Positions 1-6,550 of a stretch of DNA of 7,423 nucleotides are shown in pieces. Both the position numbers and the translations under genes were made by a program. Numbering within the stretch: position 1 is the first letter of the stretch; every line of letters begins with the position of its first letter. The notes below the pieces were generated by a model. The model was given only the letters and a program-made list of their open reading frames with translations. It had not been told where the DNA came from and did no database searches. The stretch is from UBA3071 sp965369635. GTDB taxonomy: Bacteria; Chloroflexota; Anaerolineae; UBA3071. The stretch is taken from the NCBI GenBank assembly GCA_965369635.1, contig CBDURC010000153.1, forward strand, positions 1 to 7,423. The letters run 5' to 3'.

Positions 1-1
1 A

Positions 2-256
2 GTTGAATGGAACAGCGACTCCTGGAAAAGACTATTACGCTTCCGAGACTATCTTCGTCAGCACAAAGAAGTGGCCAGGGAATATGCCAGGCTCAAGAGG
101 GAACTGGCCCGGAAGTCTCAAGGCAATCGTGCTTTCTACACCCCAGGCAAGGCCGAATTTGTTGAATCGGTGTTAAGAGTGGCTGAGGGTGAGATGGTAT
201 TGGGCTTAAAGGAAATCCGCGCCCAAAGTGATAAACAAAGGGAGAATGACTCATGA
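2..256 (+). CDS. GrpB/UPF0157 family protein, C-terminal part (5' end outside window)
   Basis: Reading frame 2 is open from the window edge to the TGA at 254-256 and gives 84 residues. The start codon lies upstream of the window; the GTG at 71 falls inside the conserved part of the domain and is not the true start. The visible part begins VEWNSDSW and continues with FRDYLRQHKEVAREYARLK (residues about 14-32). It then has the YTPGKAEFVESVL segment, the typical end of GrpB/UPF0157 proteins, which share a nucleotidyltransferase-like fold and are sometimes fused to dephospho-CoA kinase. Members are usually about 170-190 residues, so roughly half is missing. The biochemical role of the family is poorly defined. 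The stop overlaps the next gene's ATG (ATGA), so the two are probably translationally coupled. Local G+C (about 45-50% in lines sampled by eye) is lower than in the genes downstream. Confidence 0.85.
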   Translation, partial: VEWNSDSWKRLLRFRDYLRQHKEVAREYARLKRELARKSQGNRAFYTPGKAEFVESVLRVAEGEMVLGLKEIRAQSDKQRENDS

Positions 257-1140
257 TTGACACTGGCCTGAAAGACAAGGTCGTTCTTGTGACAGGTGCC
301 AACCATGGCATTGGTGCTGCAACAGCCAAAGCCTTCGCTGCTGAAGGCACAAAGGTATTCATAAACTACCTTCGCCTGTCACCAGAAGGGTATGGTATCA
401 GCGAAGAGGAGATGAGTCAAGCTGACACGCCCGGTTTACCGTTCTATCTGGCGCGGTGGGCTATGTCCGCCGACGAAGTCGTTCAGAACATTCGGGACAG
501 CGGAGGTCAAGCCGAGGTCTGGGAAGCGGATTTAGCTCTTCCGACTACAGTTCCTCAACTGTTCGACCGGGCCGAAGAGGCGTTCGGTCCTGTGGATGTG
601 TTGATCAACAACGCTGCGCATTGGAAGCCCGACACGTTCATTCCTACGCGCCAGGAGCAGCCGGGCGTGCTCAGTTCGAGCGGATGCCATACGTTTACAA
701 TCACGGCAGAATCACATGACCAACATTTCGCGGTAAACAGCCGTGCGGTAGCGCTCATGATGGCTGAATATGCTCGTCGTCACATCGGGCGAGGCGCGCG
801 CTGGGGACGGATTATCAACGTAAGCACCGATGGAGCGTCCGGCTTCTCTGGCGATGTGTCTTATGGTGCCAGCAAACACGCACTGGAGAGTTACAGCCGA
901 GCCACAGCGAAGGAGTTGGGTAAGTACGGCATCACGGTAAACATCGTATCACTTGGAGCAGTCCAGACGGGCTGGATTCGGCCGGCGATGGAGAAACAGA
1001 TCGTTGCCAGCTATCCGTTAGGGCGCATAGGGCAGCCGGAAGACGTAGCCGATGTCATCGTGTTTTTGGCTTCGGAACAGGCACGCTGGGTTACTGGACA
1101 GCTCATCTACGTCGGAGGCGGGCACACGATGCACCTGTGA
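253..1140 (+). CDS. Short-chain dehydrogenase/reductase (SDR) family oxidoreductase
   Basis: A 295-residue classical SDR, a cytoplasmic NAD(P)(H)-dependent oxidoreductase. Visible motifs are the cofactor-binding TGANHGIG (residues 14-21), NNAA (119-122), the structural/catalytic Asn in FAVN (N162), the catalytic Ser (S191 in NVSTDG, 13 residues before Tyr) and YGASK (Y204, K208). The whole Asn-Ser-Tyr-Lys tetrad is therefore present. It is longer than a typical 250-residue SDR because of two insertions: about 30 residues after beta-strand 2 (roughly 42-75, SPEGYG to MSADEVV) and about 25 residues after NNAA (roughly 124-155). After the catalytic region the common PG step reads LG (SLGAVQTGW, 233-241). 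The substrate cannot be told from sequence; annotation pipelines usually call such proteins 3-oxoacyl-ACP reductase-like, which should not be taken literally. The ATG at 253 overlaps the upstream stop and has GGGAG about 8 bases before it. Confidence 0.93.
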   Translation: MIDTGLKDKVVLVTGANHGIGAATAKAFAAEGTKVFINYLRLSPEGYGISEEEMSQADTPGLPFYLARWAMSADEVVQNIRDSGGQAEVWEADLALPTTVPQLFDRAEEAFGPVDVLINNAAHWKPDTFIPTRQEQPGVLSSSGCHTFTITAESHDQHFAVNSRAVALMMAEYARRHIGRGARWGRIINVSTDGASGFSGDVSYGASKHALESYSRATAKELGKYGITVNIVSLGAVQTGWIRPAMEKQIVASYPLGRIGQPEDVADVIVFLASEQARWVTGQLIYVGGGHTMHL

Positions 1141-1150
1141 GGAAAGGTGA

Positions 1151-3700
1151 ATGAAGCTGCACAACAACTGGAAGCTGATGGACTTCGCGCCGGGACAGGG
1201 GCTCTCCCTGGGAGCCCACGTCCCGCGATACGACGACAGCGACTGGCTGCCCGCGGCCGTACCGGGGGACGTGCATACCTCGCTGGTCAAAGCGGGCCGC
1301 ATCCAGCCGCCGTTCTACAACATGAACGTCGAGGCTTGCCAGTGGGTGGAGAAGCGAGAATGGTGGTACCGCACAACCTTCCAATTGCCCGATGTCGCCC
1401 CCAATCCGCAATCCACAATCCGCAATCCGCAATGGGATCTGCTGCGCTTCGATGGCCTGGATACCTTCGCTACCGTCTACCTGAACGGGGTTGAGGTCGG
1501 TCGCCAGGCCAACATGTTCATCGCCGCCGAGTTTGATGTCAGCCAGCACCTGCGCCGAGGCGCTGCGAATACGCTGGCGGTGTGCTTCGATCCCGTGGTA
1601 GCCACGATCGGCGACCGCCCGTGGATTGACCACGAGTGGATTCCGCGCAATCCCATTCGCGTCTGGGTGCGCAAGGCGCAGTGCAACTTCGGTTGGGACT
1701 GGGCGCCCCGCCTGGTCAGCGTGGGTATCTGGCAGGATGTGACCCTGCGCCGCTACCAGAGCGCACGCCTGAGCAGCGTCTTCTTCAGGACGCTGGAGAT
1801 CACACCGCAAGCCGCGCGGGTCGCCGTTCAGGTCGAAGCGGAGCGGTGGGCAGACTTGGCCGACCTGACCGCCCACATCCGGCTGGAGCGGGATGATCAG
1901 TCCATCGTCGGCGTGGTGCCGCTGGTCCCCCCCGAAGGGGAGAAAGGCGAGATCGAACTGGAGCTGCCCGATCCCGCCTTGTGGTGGACCCATGACCTGG
2001 GGGAACCGGCGCTGTACGATTTGACCGTTGAACTCCGCGCTGGGGACTATGTCTTGGACACCCACCGCGAGCGGGTCGGCGTGCGCACCATCGCGGTGGA
2101 CCAATCGCCCGACCCCGACGAGCCAGGCACCAGGTTCTTCACGTTTGTGCTGAACGGGGTTGGAATCTTTGCCAAAGGCGCCAACTGGATCCCGGCCGAT
2201 TCCCTCGTCAGCCAGGTGGACGAAGGCCGGTATCGGGAGCTTCTGGAGTTGGCTATGGCGGCCAACATGAACATGCTGCGGGTGTGGGGCGGGGGCATCT
2301 ACGAGAAGGACGCCTTCTACCGGCTCTGCGACGAGTTGGGCGTTCTCATCTGGCAGGATTTTATGTTCGCCTGTGCGCCCTACCCGGATCACGAGCCGGA
2401 GTTCGTGGCCGAGGTGGAACGGGAAGCGGTGGCTGTCCTGCGCCGATTGCGCAACCACCCCTGCATCGCCCTCTGGTGTGGCAACAACGAAAACGACTGG
2501 CTTGGCGATCAAGCCCATTGGCGGCAGCCCGGCTACCGACTCCCAGGCTGGCGGATCTACCACCAATTGCTGCCAGCCATCGTCGAGCGCCTGGACGGCA
2601 CCCGCCTCTACTGGCCCTCCAGCCCCTACGGCGGGAACGACCACAACGACGAGCGGGAAGGGGACCTGCACAACTGGCAGGTGTGGCACGGCTCAGTGCT
2701 TCCCCGTCGCTTCGGTCAGCGCCCGGAGCGCAACTTCACCCCGGAGGGGATCTCCTTTCGGCATTATGCCGAGGACATGGCACGCTTCGTGAGCGAGTTC
2801 GGCATGCACGCCGCGCCGGTGCTGGAGACGCTACGACGCAACGTTCCCGTCGCTGGCCTGCGCCTGGGCAGCGAGGAGCTGCTCTATCGCAACAAGGACG
2901 ATCCCAAAGACAAGGGCAACCACCTGATGGCCTCGTGCACCGGCCTGCCCACGACCCTGGAGCAATACGTGGACTTCTCCATGATCGCCCAGGCGGAGGG
3001 ATTGAAGTTCGGCATCGAGCACTACCGGCGGCGTAAGTTCCACTGCAGCGGCACTCTCTTCTGGCAGCTCAACGACTGTTGGCCGGGCCTCAGTTGGAGC
3101 GTGCTGGACTACTACGGCTTTCCCAAGGCCGGCTACTTCTACGCCAGGCGTGCCTACGCCCCGGTGATGGCCTCCTTCAAAGCGGAGGCGACCGGCAGCG
3201 TCTCCCTGTGGATCGTCAACGACACCCTGTCCGAAGTTACCGATACCATCGCGTGGGGGCAGGGCACCTTCGACGGCCAGAAGCTGCACGAGGAGGAATT
3301 GGAGATCACCGTGCCGGCCAACAGCGTCAGCCGCATCGCACATATTCCGGCATTTGTCCTGAGCAGCGGCGACCCGGCGTGCCGTTACCTCTACGTCCGC
3401 TCCGCTCGTGGCCTCTTCCCCGATAACCGCCACTTCTTCGTGGATATCAAGGACCTGAAGCGGCCACTGGCGAACCTGCGGGTGGAGAAAACTGTGACCG
3501 ACGACGGCGTCGAGGTCAGGGTCGCCAGCGACGTTTACGCCTGCTTTGTCAAGCTGACGGTGCCAATGGAAGGCACTCGCTTCAGCGACAATTACTTCGA
3601 TTTCTTCCCGGGGCAGGTGAAAGTGGTCAAGGTGTGGAACTCGCTGGGGCAGCGACTGGCCCCGGACGACGTCACGGTATCCTCGCCGCCGCCGATGTAA
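1151..3700 (+). CDS. Beta-mannosidase, glycoside hydrolase family 2
   Basis: An 849-residue GH2 beta-mannosidase, which hydrolyses terminal non-reducing beta-D-mannose residues by a retaining mechanism. Domain order: N-terminal sugar-binding-like sandwich (about 1-200, with VPGDVHTSL at 37-45 and FGWDWAP at 180-186), an immunoglobulin-like domain (about 205-315), the catalytic TIM barrel (about 320-665) and C-terminal Ig-like mannosidase domains (about 670-849). Barrel motifs are RVWGGGIYE (377-385), WQDFMFACAPYP (401-412), CGNNEN (acid/base E447), VSEFG (nucleophile E549) and FWQLNDCWP (637-645). There is no signal peptide, so it probably acts in the cytoplasm on imported oligosaccharides. 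The ATG at 1151 lies 10 bases after the SDR stop, with GAGGA (1139-1143) 7 bases upstream, suggesting cotranscription. One oddity is a short tract of heptamer repeats (1402-1436) translated as a loop at about residues 84-95. Beta-glucuronidase or beta-galactosidase of GH2 is less likely given the motifs and length. Confidence 0.95.
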   Translation: MKLHNNWKLMDFAPGQGLSLGAHVPRYDDSDWLPAAVPGDVHTSLVKAGRIQPPFYNMNVEACQWVEKREWWYRTTFQLPDVAPNPQSTIRNPQWDLLRFDGLDTFATVYLNGVEVGRQANMFIAAEFDVSQHLRRGAANTLAVCFDPVVATIGDRPWIDHEWIPRNPIRVWVRKAQCNFGWDWAPRLVSVGIWQDVTLRRYQSARLSSVFFRTLEITPQAARVAVQVEAERWADLADLTAHIRLERDDQSIVGVVPLVPPEGEKGEIELELPDPALWWTHDLGEPALYDLTVELRAGDYVLDTHRERVGVRTIAVDQSPDPDEPGTRFFTFVLNGVGIFAKGANWIPADSLVSQVDEGRYRELLELAMAANMNMLRVWGGGIYEKDAFYRLCDELGVLIWQDFMFACAPYPDHEPEFVAEVEREAVAVLRRLRNHPCIALWCGNNENDWLGDQAHWRQPGYRLPGWRIYHQLLPAIVERLDGTRLYWPSSPYGGNDHNDEREGDLHNWQVWHGSVLPRRFGQRPERNFTPEGISFRHYAEDMARFVSEFGMHAAPVLETLRRNVPVAGLRLGSEELLYRNKDDPKDKGNHLMASCTGLPTTLEQYVDFSMIAQAEGLKFGIEHYRRRKFHCSGTLFWQLNDCWPGLSWSVLDYYGFPKAGYFYARRAYAPVMASFKAEATGSVSLWIVNDTLSEVTDTIAWGQGTFDGQKLHEEELEITVPANSVSRIAHIPAFVLSSGDPACRYLYVRSARGLFPDNRHFFVDIKDLKRPLANLRVEKTVTDDGVEVRVASDVYACFVKLTVPMEGTRFSDNYFDFFPGQVKVVKVWNSLGQRLAPDDVTVSSPPPM
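1402..1436 (+). repeat. Tandem heptamer tract (CAATCCG-type) inside the beta-mannosidase gene
   Basis: Five consecutive 7-base units read CAATCCG, CAATCCA, CAATCCG, CAATCCG, and a degenerate CAATGGG. They are translated in frame as NPQSTIRNPQ (residues 85-94) between the strand ending TTFQLPD and the strand LLRFDGLDTF of the N-terminal domain. Such AATCCGC heptamer tracts are, from memory, common between genes in several environmental bacterial lineages. Their reverse strand yields the recurring IADCGLRI peptide in spurious annotations, and the minus strand here reads in just that way. Finding one as a coding loop suggests a repeat expansion or insertion tolerated at a surface turn. Confidence 0.8.
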
Positions 3701-3722
3701 AGATGCGTTCCGGTTTGTCCTT

Positions 3723-3772
3723 TCCCTCTCCCAACCCTTCGACTGCGCTCAGGGCAGGCTTTGGGAGAGGGA
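3723..3772. repeat. Nested palindromic intergenic repeat
   Basis: Outer arms CCCTCTCCCAA (3724-3734) and TTGGGAGAGGG (3761-3771) are perfectly complementary over 11 bases, and T3723/A3772 extends the stem to 12. Inside lies a second, imperfect palindrome, CCCTTCGACTGCGCTCAGGG (3735-3754), with CCCT/AGGG ends, followed by CAGGCT. The inner motif matches a class of short palindromes widely scattered between genes in bacteria (recalled, not searched). The element fills the middle of the 121-base gap between the beta-mannosidase and the methyltransferase. It could fold into a strong hairpin in RNA and attenuate read-through or stabilise the upstream message. Neither strand shows a T-run directly after the stem, so it is not a classical intrinsic terminator. 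Confidence 0.8.
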
Positions 3773-3809
3773 GCAACCGCTATCAGAGCACGGGGTCATA
3801 AAGGGATTC

Positions 3810-3813
3810 GAGG
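3810..3813 (+). promoter_or_regulatory. Ribosome binding site deciding the methyltransferase start
   Basis: GAGG lies 8 bases before the ATG at 3822, which favours that start over the in-frame GTG at 3813. The GTG overlaps this site and would need the AAAGGG at 3800-3805 instead. The two choices differ by only three residues. Confidence 0.55.
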
Positions 3814-3821
3814 TGCACATA

Positions 3822-4592
3822 ATGTTCGATCCATCCTACAATCCCATCTCCGCTCGCTACCGCTTTGCCCAGCTTCCCTACGCTCGCGTGGGCGGCGAGG
3901 CAGCCGAGCGCGAGGTTGATTTCCTCGAGTTCGTATGGCAGCAACACGCGGTGCGAACCGTGCTCGACGTGGGTTGTGGCACTGGCCGTCATAGCATCGA
4001 GCTGGCCCGGCGTGAGTATAGGGTCACGGGCGTTGACCTCAGCCAAGCCATGCTCGATGTGTTACAAGAGCAGATGCCTGCTGGCCTCGACATCACGTTG
4101 CGTCGGCTCGATATGCGTGAGCTGGACTACGACCAAGCCTTCGACGCGTTGATCTGCATGAACAGCACCTTCGCCTATATGCTGACCGATGAGGACATCG
4201 CCCAAGCCCTCTTGGCCTTCCAGCGGGCACTCCGGCCGGATGCCATCCTGTTCATTGACGTGATGAACTACCTTTCGTTGCTGGGGCATTATCGGCCCAC
4301 GGATTTCGAGGAATATCGCGAGAGGGATCTTGCCATCTTCGTTGCCATCAGGCACTCTTTGGACAACCTGCACGGCATCTGGTATCACGATGAACTGCTG
4401 CTGGTGCGCGATGGCGACAGAATCCACATCAGCCGGGAGCGGCATGACCTGCGCATGTTGACCTACAGCGAGTTGTGCCGCTTTCTGAGCGAGGCCGGCT
4501 TTGAAGACGTCGTCTGTTATGGGAGTTACAATGCCCGCGAGCCAGCCGAAGATGATGCTTCCCGCCTACTGATGGTTGCCCGACGAGCTTAA
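3822..4592 (+). CDS. Class I SAM-dependent methyltransferase
   Basis: A 256-residue protein with the Rossmann-like class I methyltransferase fold. Motif I is VLDVGCGTGRHS (residues 47-58). The acidic end of strand 2 is GVDLS (70-74; D72 expected to hold the ribose of S-adenosylmethionine). A DM pair at 97-98 fits the adenine-side position, motif II lies in FDALICMNSTFAY (107-119), and FIDVMN (144-149) follows the helix before strand 5. The C-terminal half (about 150-256) is the substrate-side cap and ends SRLLMVARRA, as expected for the last strand. The methyl acceptor is unknown; proteins of this general type occur in sugar, lipid and natural-product pathways. It begins the second gene run, 121 bases after the beta-mannosidase, and is followed 45 bases later by a glycosyltransferase. 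Lines of this gene sampled by eye are about 52-53% G+C, lower than its neighbours. Confidence 0.9.
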   Translation: MFDPSYNPISARYRFAQLPYARVGGEAAEREVDFLEFVWQQHAVRTVLDVGCGTGRHSIELARREYRVTGVDLSQAMLDVLQEQMPAGLDITLRRLDMRELDYDQAFDALICMNSTFAYMLTDEDIAQALLAFQRALRPDAILFIDVMNYLSLLGHYRPTDFEEYRERDLAIFVAIRHSLDNLHGIWYHDELLLVRDGDRIHISRERHDLRMLTYSELCRFLSEAGFEDVVCYGSYNAREPAEDDASRLLMVARRA

Positions 4593-4624
4593 AAGCAGTT
4601 GATTAGAGACTGGGGGTCTTCTCC

Positions 4625-4631
4625 GAGGAGG
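4625..4631 (+). promoter_or_regulatory. Strong ribosome binding site deciding the glycosyltransferase start
   Basis: GAGGAGG is an almost full anti-16S match, 6 bases before the ATG at 4638 and 9 before the ATG at 4641. It argues against the upstream in-frame TTG at 4599, which would place this site inside the coding region and add 13 residues unrelated to a normal GT-B N-terminus. Confidence 0.75.
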
Positions 4632-4637
4632 GATGAA

Positions 4638-5672
4638 ATGATGACTAAAATCGCCATGATGACCGCCTGGAACACCGACTCCGGCGTGGCCATCCACGCC
4701 GAGCCCATCGGCAAGGCGTGGATGAAGATGGGACACGACTTGAGGATATTCACCTTCCTCAAGGACGACTACCACGGCGAGGAACTCACCGCCGAGGACG
4801 AGCCCTTCGTCACCCGCTGCTTCGGGCAGTCCACGGGCACCAACCACCTCGACCCGCGCCCCATCCTTTCCGCCGACTGCGACTTCTTCGTCGTCCAAGA
4901 CCTGGGGATGCTGCCCAAGGACAAGCTGGCCAAGATCTTCCCGCTCATCAAGAAGAAGGCGAAGACGGTACACGTGGTACACGACAATGCCCCCTCGCCC
5001 GACCCGGCCTTCTACCAGCACGACTGGGACGCCGTGGCTTACTTCGACCTGCGGCAGGAGGGCTTTCTGAAGCGGATTTACGGGGAGATGGCCCATTACA
5101 TCCCCTTCCCCTGCTTCCCCCGCCGCCGGGGCGACAGGGCCGAGGCCAGGCGAGAACTGGGCCTGCCACCGGACAAGAAGATCGTGGTTGTCTTCTGCCG
5201 CCGCAGTTACCGGCCCTATCTGCCCCAGTTGCCTGACCCCGACCTGGAGGACGTCCTCTTCTTGGCGCTGACCAACCGGGAGATCGAAGCGGGCTGGCCG
5301 CAGACGGAGGTGCGACGGGAACCGTTCTTCCCTCACTCCCTGTTCGACGAGTACCTCTTTGCCGCCGACGCCCTCATCCTGCACAAGATGTCCACCGCCC
5401 CGCAGGAGATCGGCATCCTTTCCAGCACCGCCTACCAATGCCTGGGGACGGGGTGCCCCACCCTGGCCCCGCGTCTCTCCGATTTCGTCTGGCCCTTCGA
5501 GCGGGAGGTGCTCAAGTACGCCGACCGGGAGGAGTTGAAGGCTCTTCTGCTGGACGTCTTTGCGCAGGAAGAACGATATCGAGAGATACAGGCGGCAGCA
5601 GAGCAGTTTGTGGAAAAGTATTCCGCCGAGAACATCGCAGGACAATTCATTGAGTTGTTCCGTTCTCTATGA
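4638..5672 (+). CDS. GT-B-like glycosyltransferase, specificity unknown
   Basis: A 344-residue protein that looks like a two-domain GT-B glycosyltransferase (GT4-like). The N-terminal Rossmann half starts KIAMMTAWNTDSGVAIHAEPI (residues about 4-24), with the small-residue loop after strand 1 and a following helix ending MGHDLRIFT. HVVHDNAPS (112-120) lies at the end of a strand. The C-terminal half begins near KKIVVVFCRR (180-189), continues with FDEYLFAADALILHK (236-250), and has a nucleotide-sugar-binding-like segment EIGILSSTAYQCLGTGCPTLAP (257-278). The last part aligns by eye with the GT4 E-x7-E region, but the second Glu position seems to be Ala (A265). There is no signal peptide or membrane helix, so it is probably cytosolic. 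Its stop overlaps the next gene's ATG (ATGA). Donor and acceptor cannot be predicted, and a non-catalytic GT-B fold protein remains possible. Confidence 0.72.
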   Translation: MMTKIAMMTAWNTDSGVAIHAEPIGKAWMKMGHDLRIFTFLKDDYHGEELTAEDEPFVTRCFGQSTGTNHLDPRPILSADCDFFVVQDLGMLPKDKLAKIFPLIKKKAKTVHVVHDNAPSPDPAFYQHDWDAVAYFDLRQEGFLKRIYGEMAHYIPFPCFPRRRGDRAEARRELGLPPDKKIVVVFCRRSYRPYLPQLPDPDLEDVLFLALTNREIEAGWPQTEVRREPFFPHSLFDEYLFAADALILHKMSTAPQEIGILSSTAYQCLGTGCPTLAPRLSDFVWPFEREVLKYADREELKALLLDVFAQEERYREIQAAAEQFVEKYSAENIAGQFIELFRSL

Positions 5673-6550
5673 TCCGAGACACGGGTGCAAAACTGGGCTT
5701 TAGCCTCAACAAACCTGGTTGGTGCTCTCCAGATGATCCTGGGGCATTCCTGGACTTCCTGGCGGATGCAGGCGTAGGGGCGGTGGAGCTGACCCTGTCG
5801 TCATCAGGGGCCTTTGAGCGGAAGATGGCGAAAGCGGCCCTGGCTCGCGGCCTGAGGATTACCTTTCACATGGCGTGGGACGGTGAAGCAGTCTGGGGTT
5901 GGTATCGAGGGTGGAATACAGAAGCCGGGCGAACTGGTTTTGACCGCCTGCTGACCATGTTGGATGGGTGGGCAGAGCGACAGGGAGAGCCGGTTCTGGT
6001 GGTCATTCATCCATTCGACGACGGCTGCAACCGTGAGCATGGATTTGCCACAACGGTTGTTTTCTGCCGCCGGCTGGTCGAGCGGACGAGGGCGCAAAAC
6101 CGTAGGGTTCAGTGGGTCATTGAGAACATGCCTCATGACCCAAACGTCCCCTCTCGACCGGGTGATCGCGTCGAGGAGATAGATGAGATAGTGATGGGTG
6201 TGCCTGGGTTAGGGATTTGCTGGGACGTAGGTCATTGGTACCTCACCAGGGCGATAGATCCAACCTGGAGCGGCCCGCTCACCGACTACTTTGTTGCCCA
6301 CGTAGCGCACACCCACGTACACGACTACACCCAGGAACAGGGCGATCACGTGCCTCCAGGGCGTAGAATCGTCCCGCTGGCTGCGAGTTTGCACCGTCTG
6401 CGTACAACAGGCTACGATGGTTGGCTAACTTTGGAACTGGATCACAACAAGGCCCTTCGCTTTGGCAAGCCACAGGATGTGGTGCGCCACGCTCTGGCTG
6501 TGGTCCGTCAGGCGTGGAGCGGGACATGGACGATTTCGATGGACAAATGA
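5669..6550 (+). CDS. Sugar phosphate isomerase/epimerase-like TIM-barrel protein
   Basis: A 293-residue member of the xylose-isomerase-like / AP-endonuclease-2-type TIM-barrel superfamily. Strand ends carry likely divalent-metal ligands in the right order: H67 (ITFHMAW), H114 (VVIHPFDD), E152 (WVIENM), D186 and H189 (CWDVGHW), H216/H218 (HTHVHDY) and E256 (LTLELDH). The segment order and length fit the family (about 260-300). Members isomerise or epimerise sugars and polyols, or cleave other bonds using a metal in the barrel mouth; the substrate here is not identifiable. The ATG at 5669 overlaps the glycosyltransferase stop by 4 bases and lacks a clear ribosome binding site, so translation is probably coupled. 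The next gene, GH130, overlaps its 3' end. The context suggests it works on a sugar released or made by the neighbouring carbohydrate enzymes, which is inference. It could also be a deoxyribonuclease IV-like endonuclease, but the sugar context makes that less likely. Confidence 0.85.
   Translation: MIRDTGAKLGFSLNKPGWCSPDDPGAFLDFLADAGVGAVELTLSSSGAFERKMAKAALARGLRITFHMAWDGEAVWGWYRGWNTEAGRTGFDRLLTMLDGWAERQGEPVLVVIHPFDDGCNREHGFATTVVFCRRLVERTRAQNRRVQWVIENMPHDPNVPSRPGDRVEEIDEIVMGVPGLGICWDVGHWYLTRAIDPTWSGPLTDYFVAHVAHTHVHDYTQEQGDHVPPGRRIVPLAASLHRLRTTGYDGWLTLELDHNKALRFGKPQDVVRHALAVVRQAWSGTWTISMDK
6516..6519 (+). promoter_or_regulatory. Ribosome binding site supporting an early GH130 start
   Basis: GGAG lies 6 bases before the ATG at 6526, inside the end of the TIM-barrel gene. 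The alternative in-frame ATG at 6547 makes an ATGA overlap with that gene's stop but has only a weak GGA 3 bases upstream. The two starts differ by seven residues (MDDFDGQ). Confidence 0.5.

Noticed and set aside
1103..2689. A 528-codon open frame on the minus strand across the beta-mannosidase
   Set aside because: It lies wholly opposite a gene with clear GH2 motifs and catalytic residues. The translation is low-complexity in V, G, Q and H without recognisable domains, as expected for an antisense frame in G+C-rich coding DNA.
2284..3036. A 250-codon plus-strand frame inside the beta-mannosidase
   Set aside because: It is an out-of-frame reading rich in Arg, Pro and Ala overlapping the catalytic barrel, with no family resemblance.
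3723..3772. Rho-independent terminator after the beta-mannosidase
   Set aside because: The hairpin is strong but no T-run follows it on either strand and the loop is itself a repeat motif, so repeat element is the better call. Some attenuation remains possible.
3701..3821. A sigma-70-type promoter for the methyltransferase run
   Set aside because: CATAAA near 3797 could be a weak -10, but I find no -35-like hexamer at suitable spacing, so no promoter is claimed.
4566..5645. A 359-codon open frame on the minus strand across the glycosyltransferase
   Set aside because: It is the antisense shadow of the plus-strand gene, with biased repetitive composition and no motif. The plus strand has a strong ribosome binding site and tight operon spacing.
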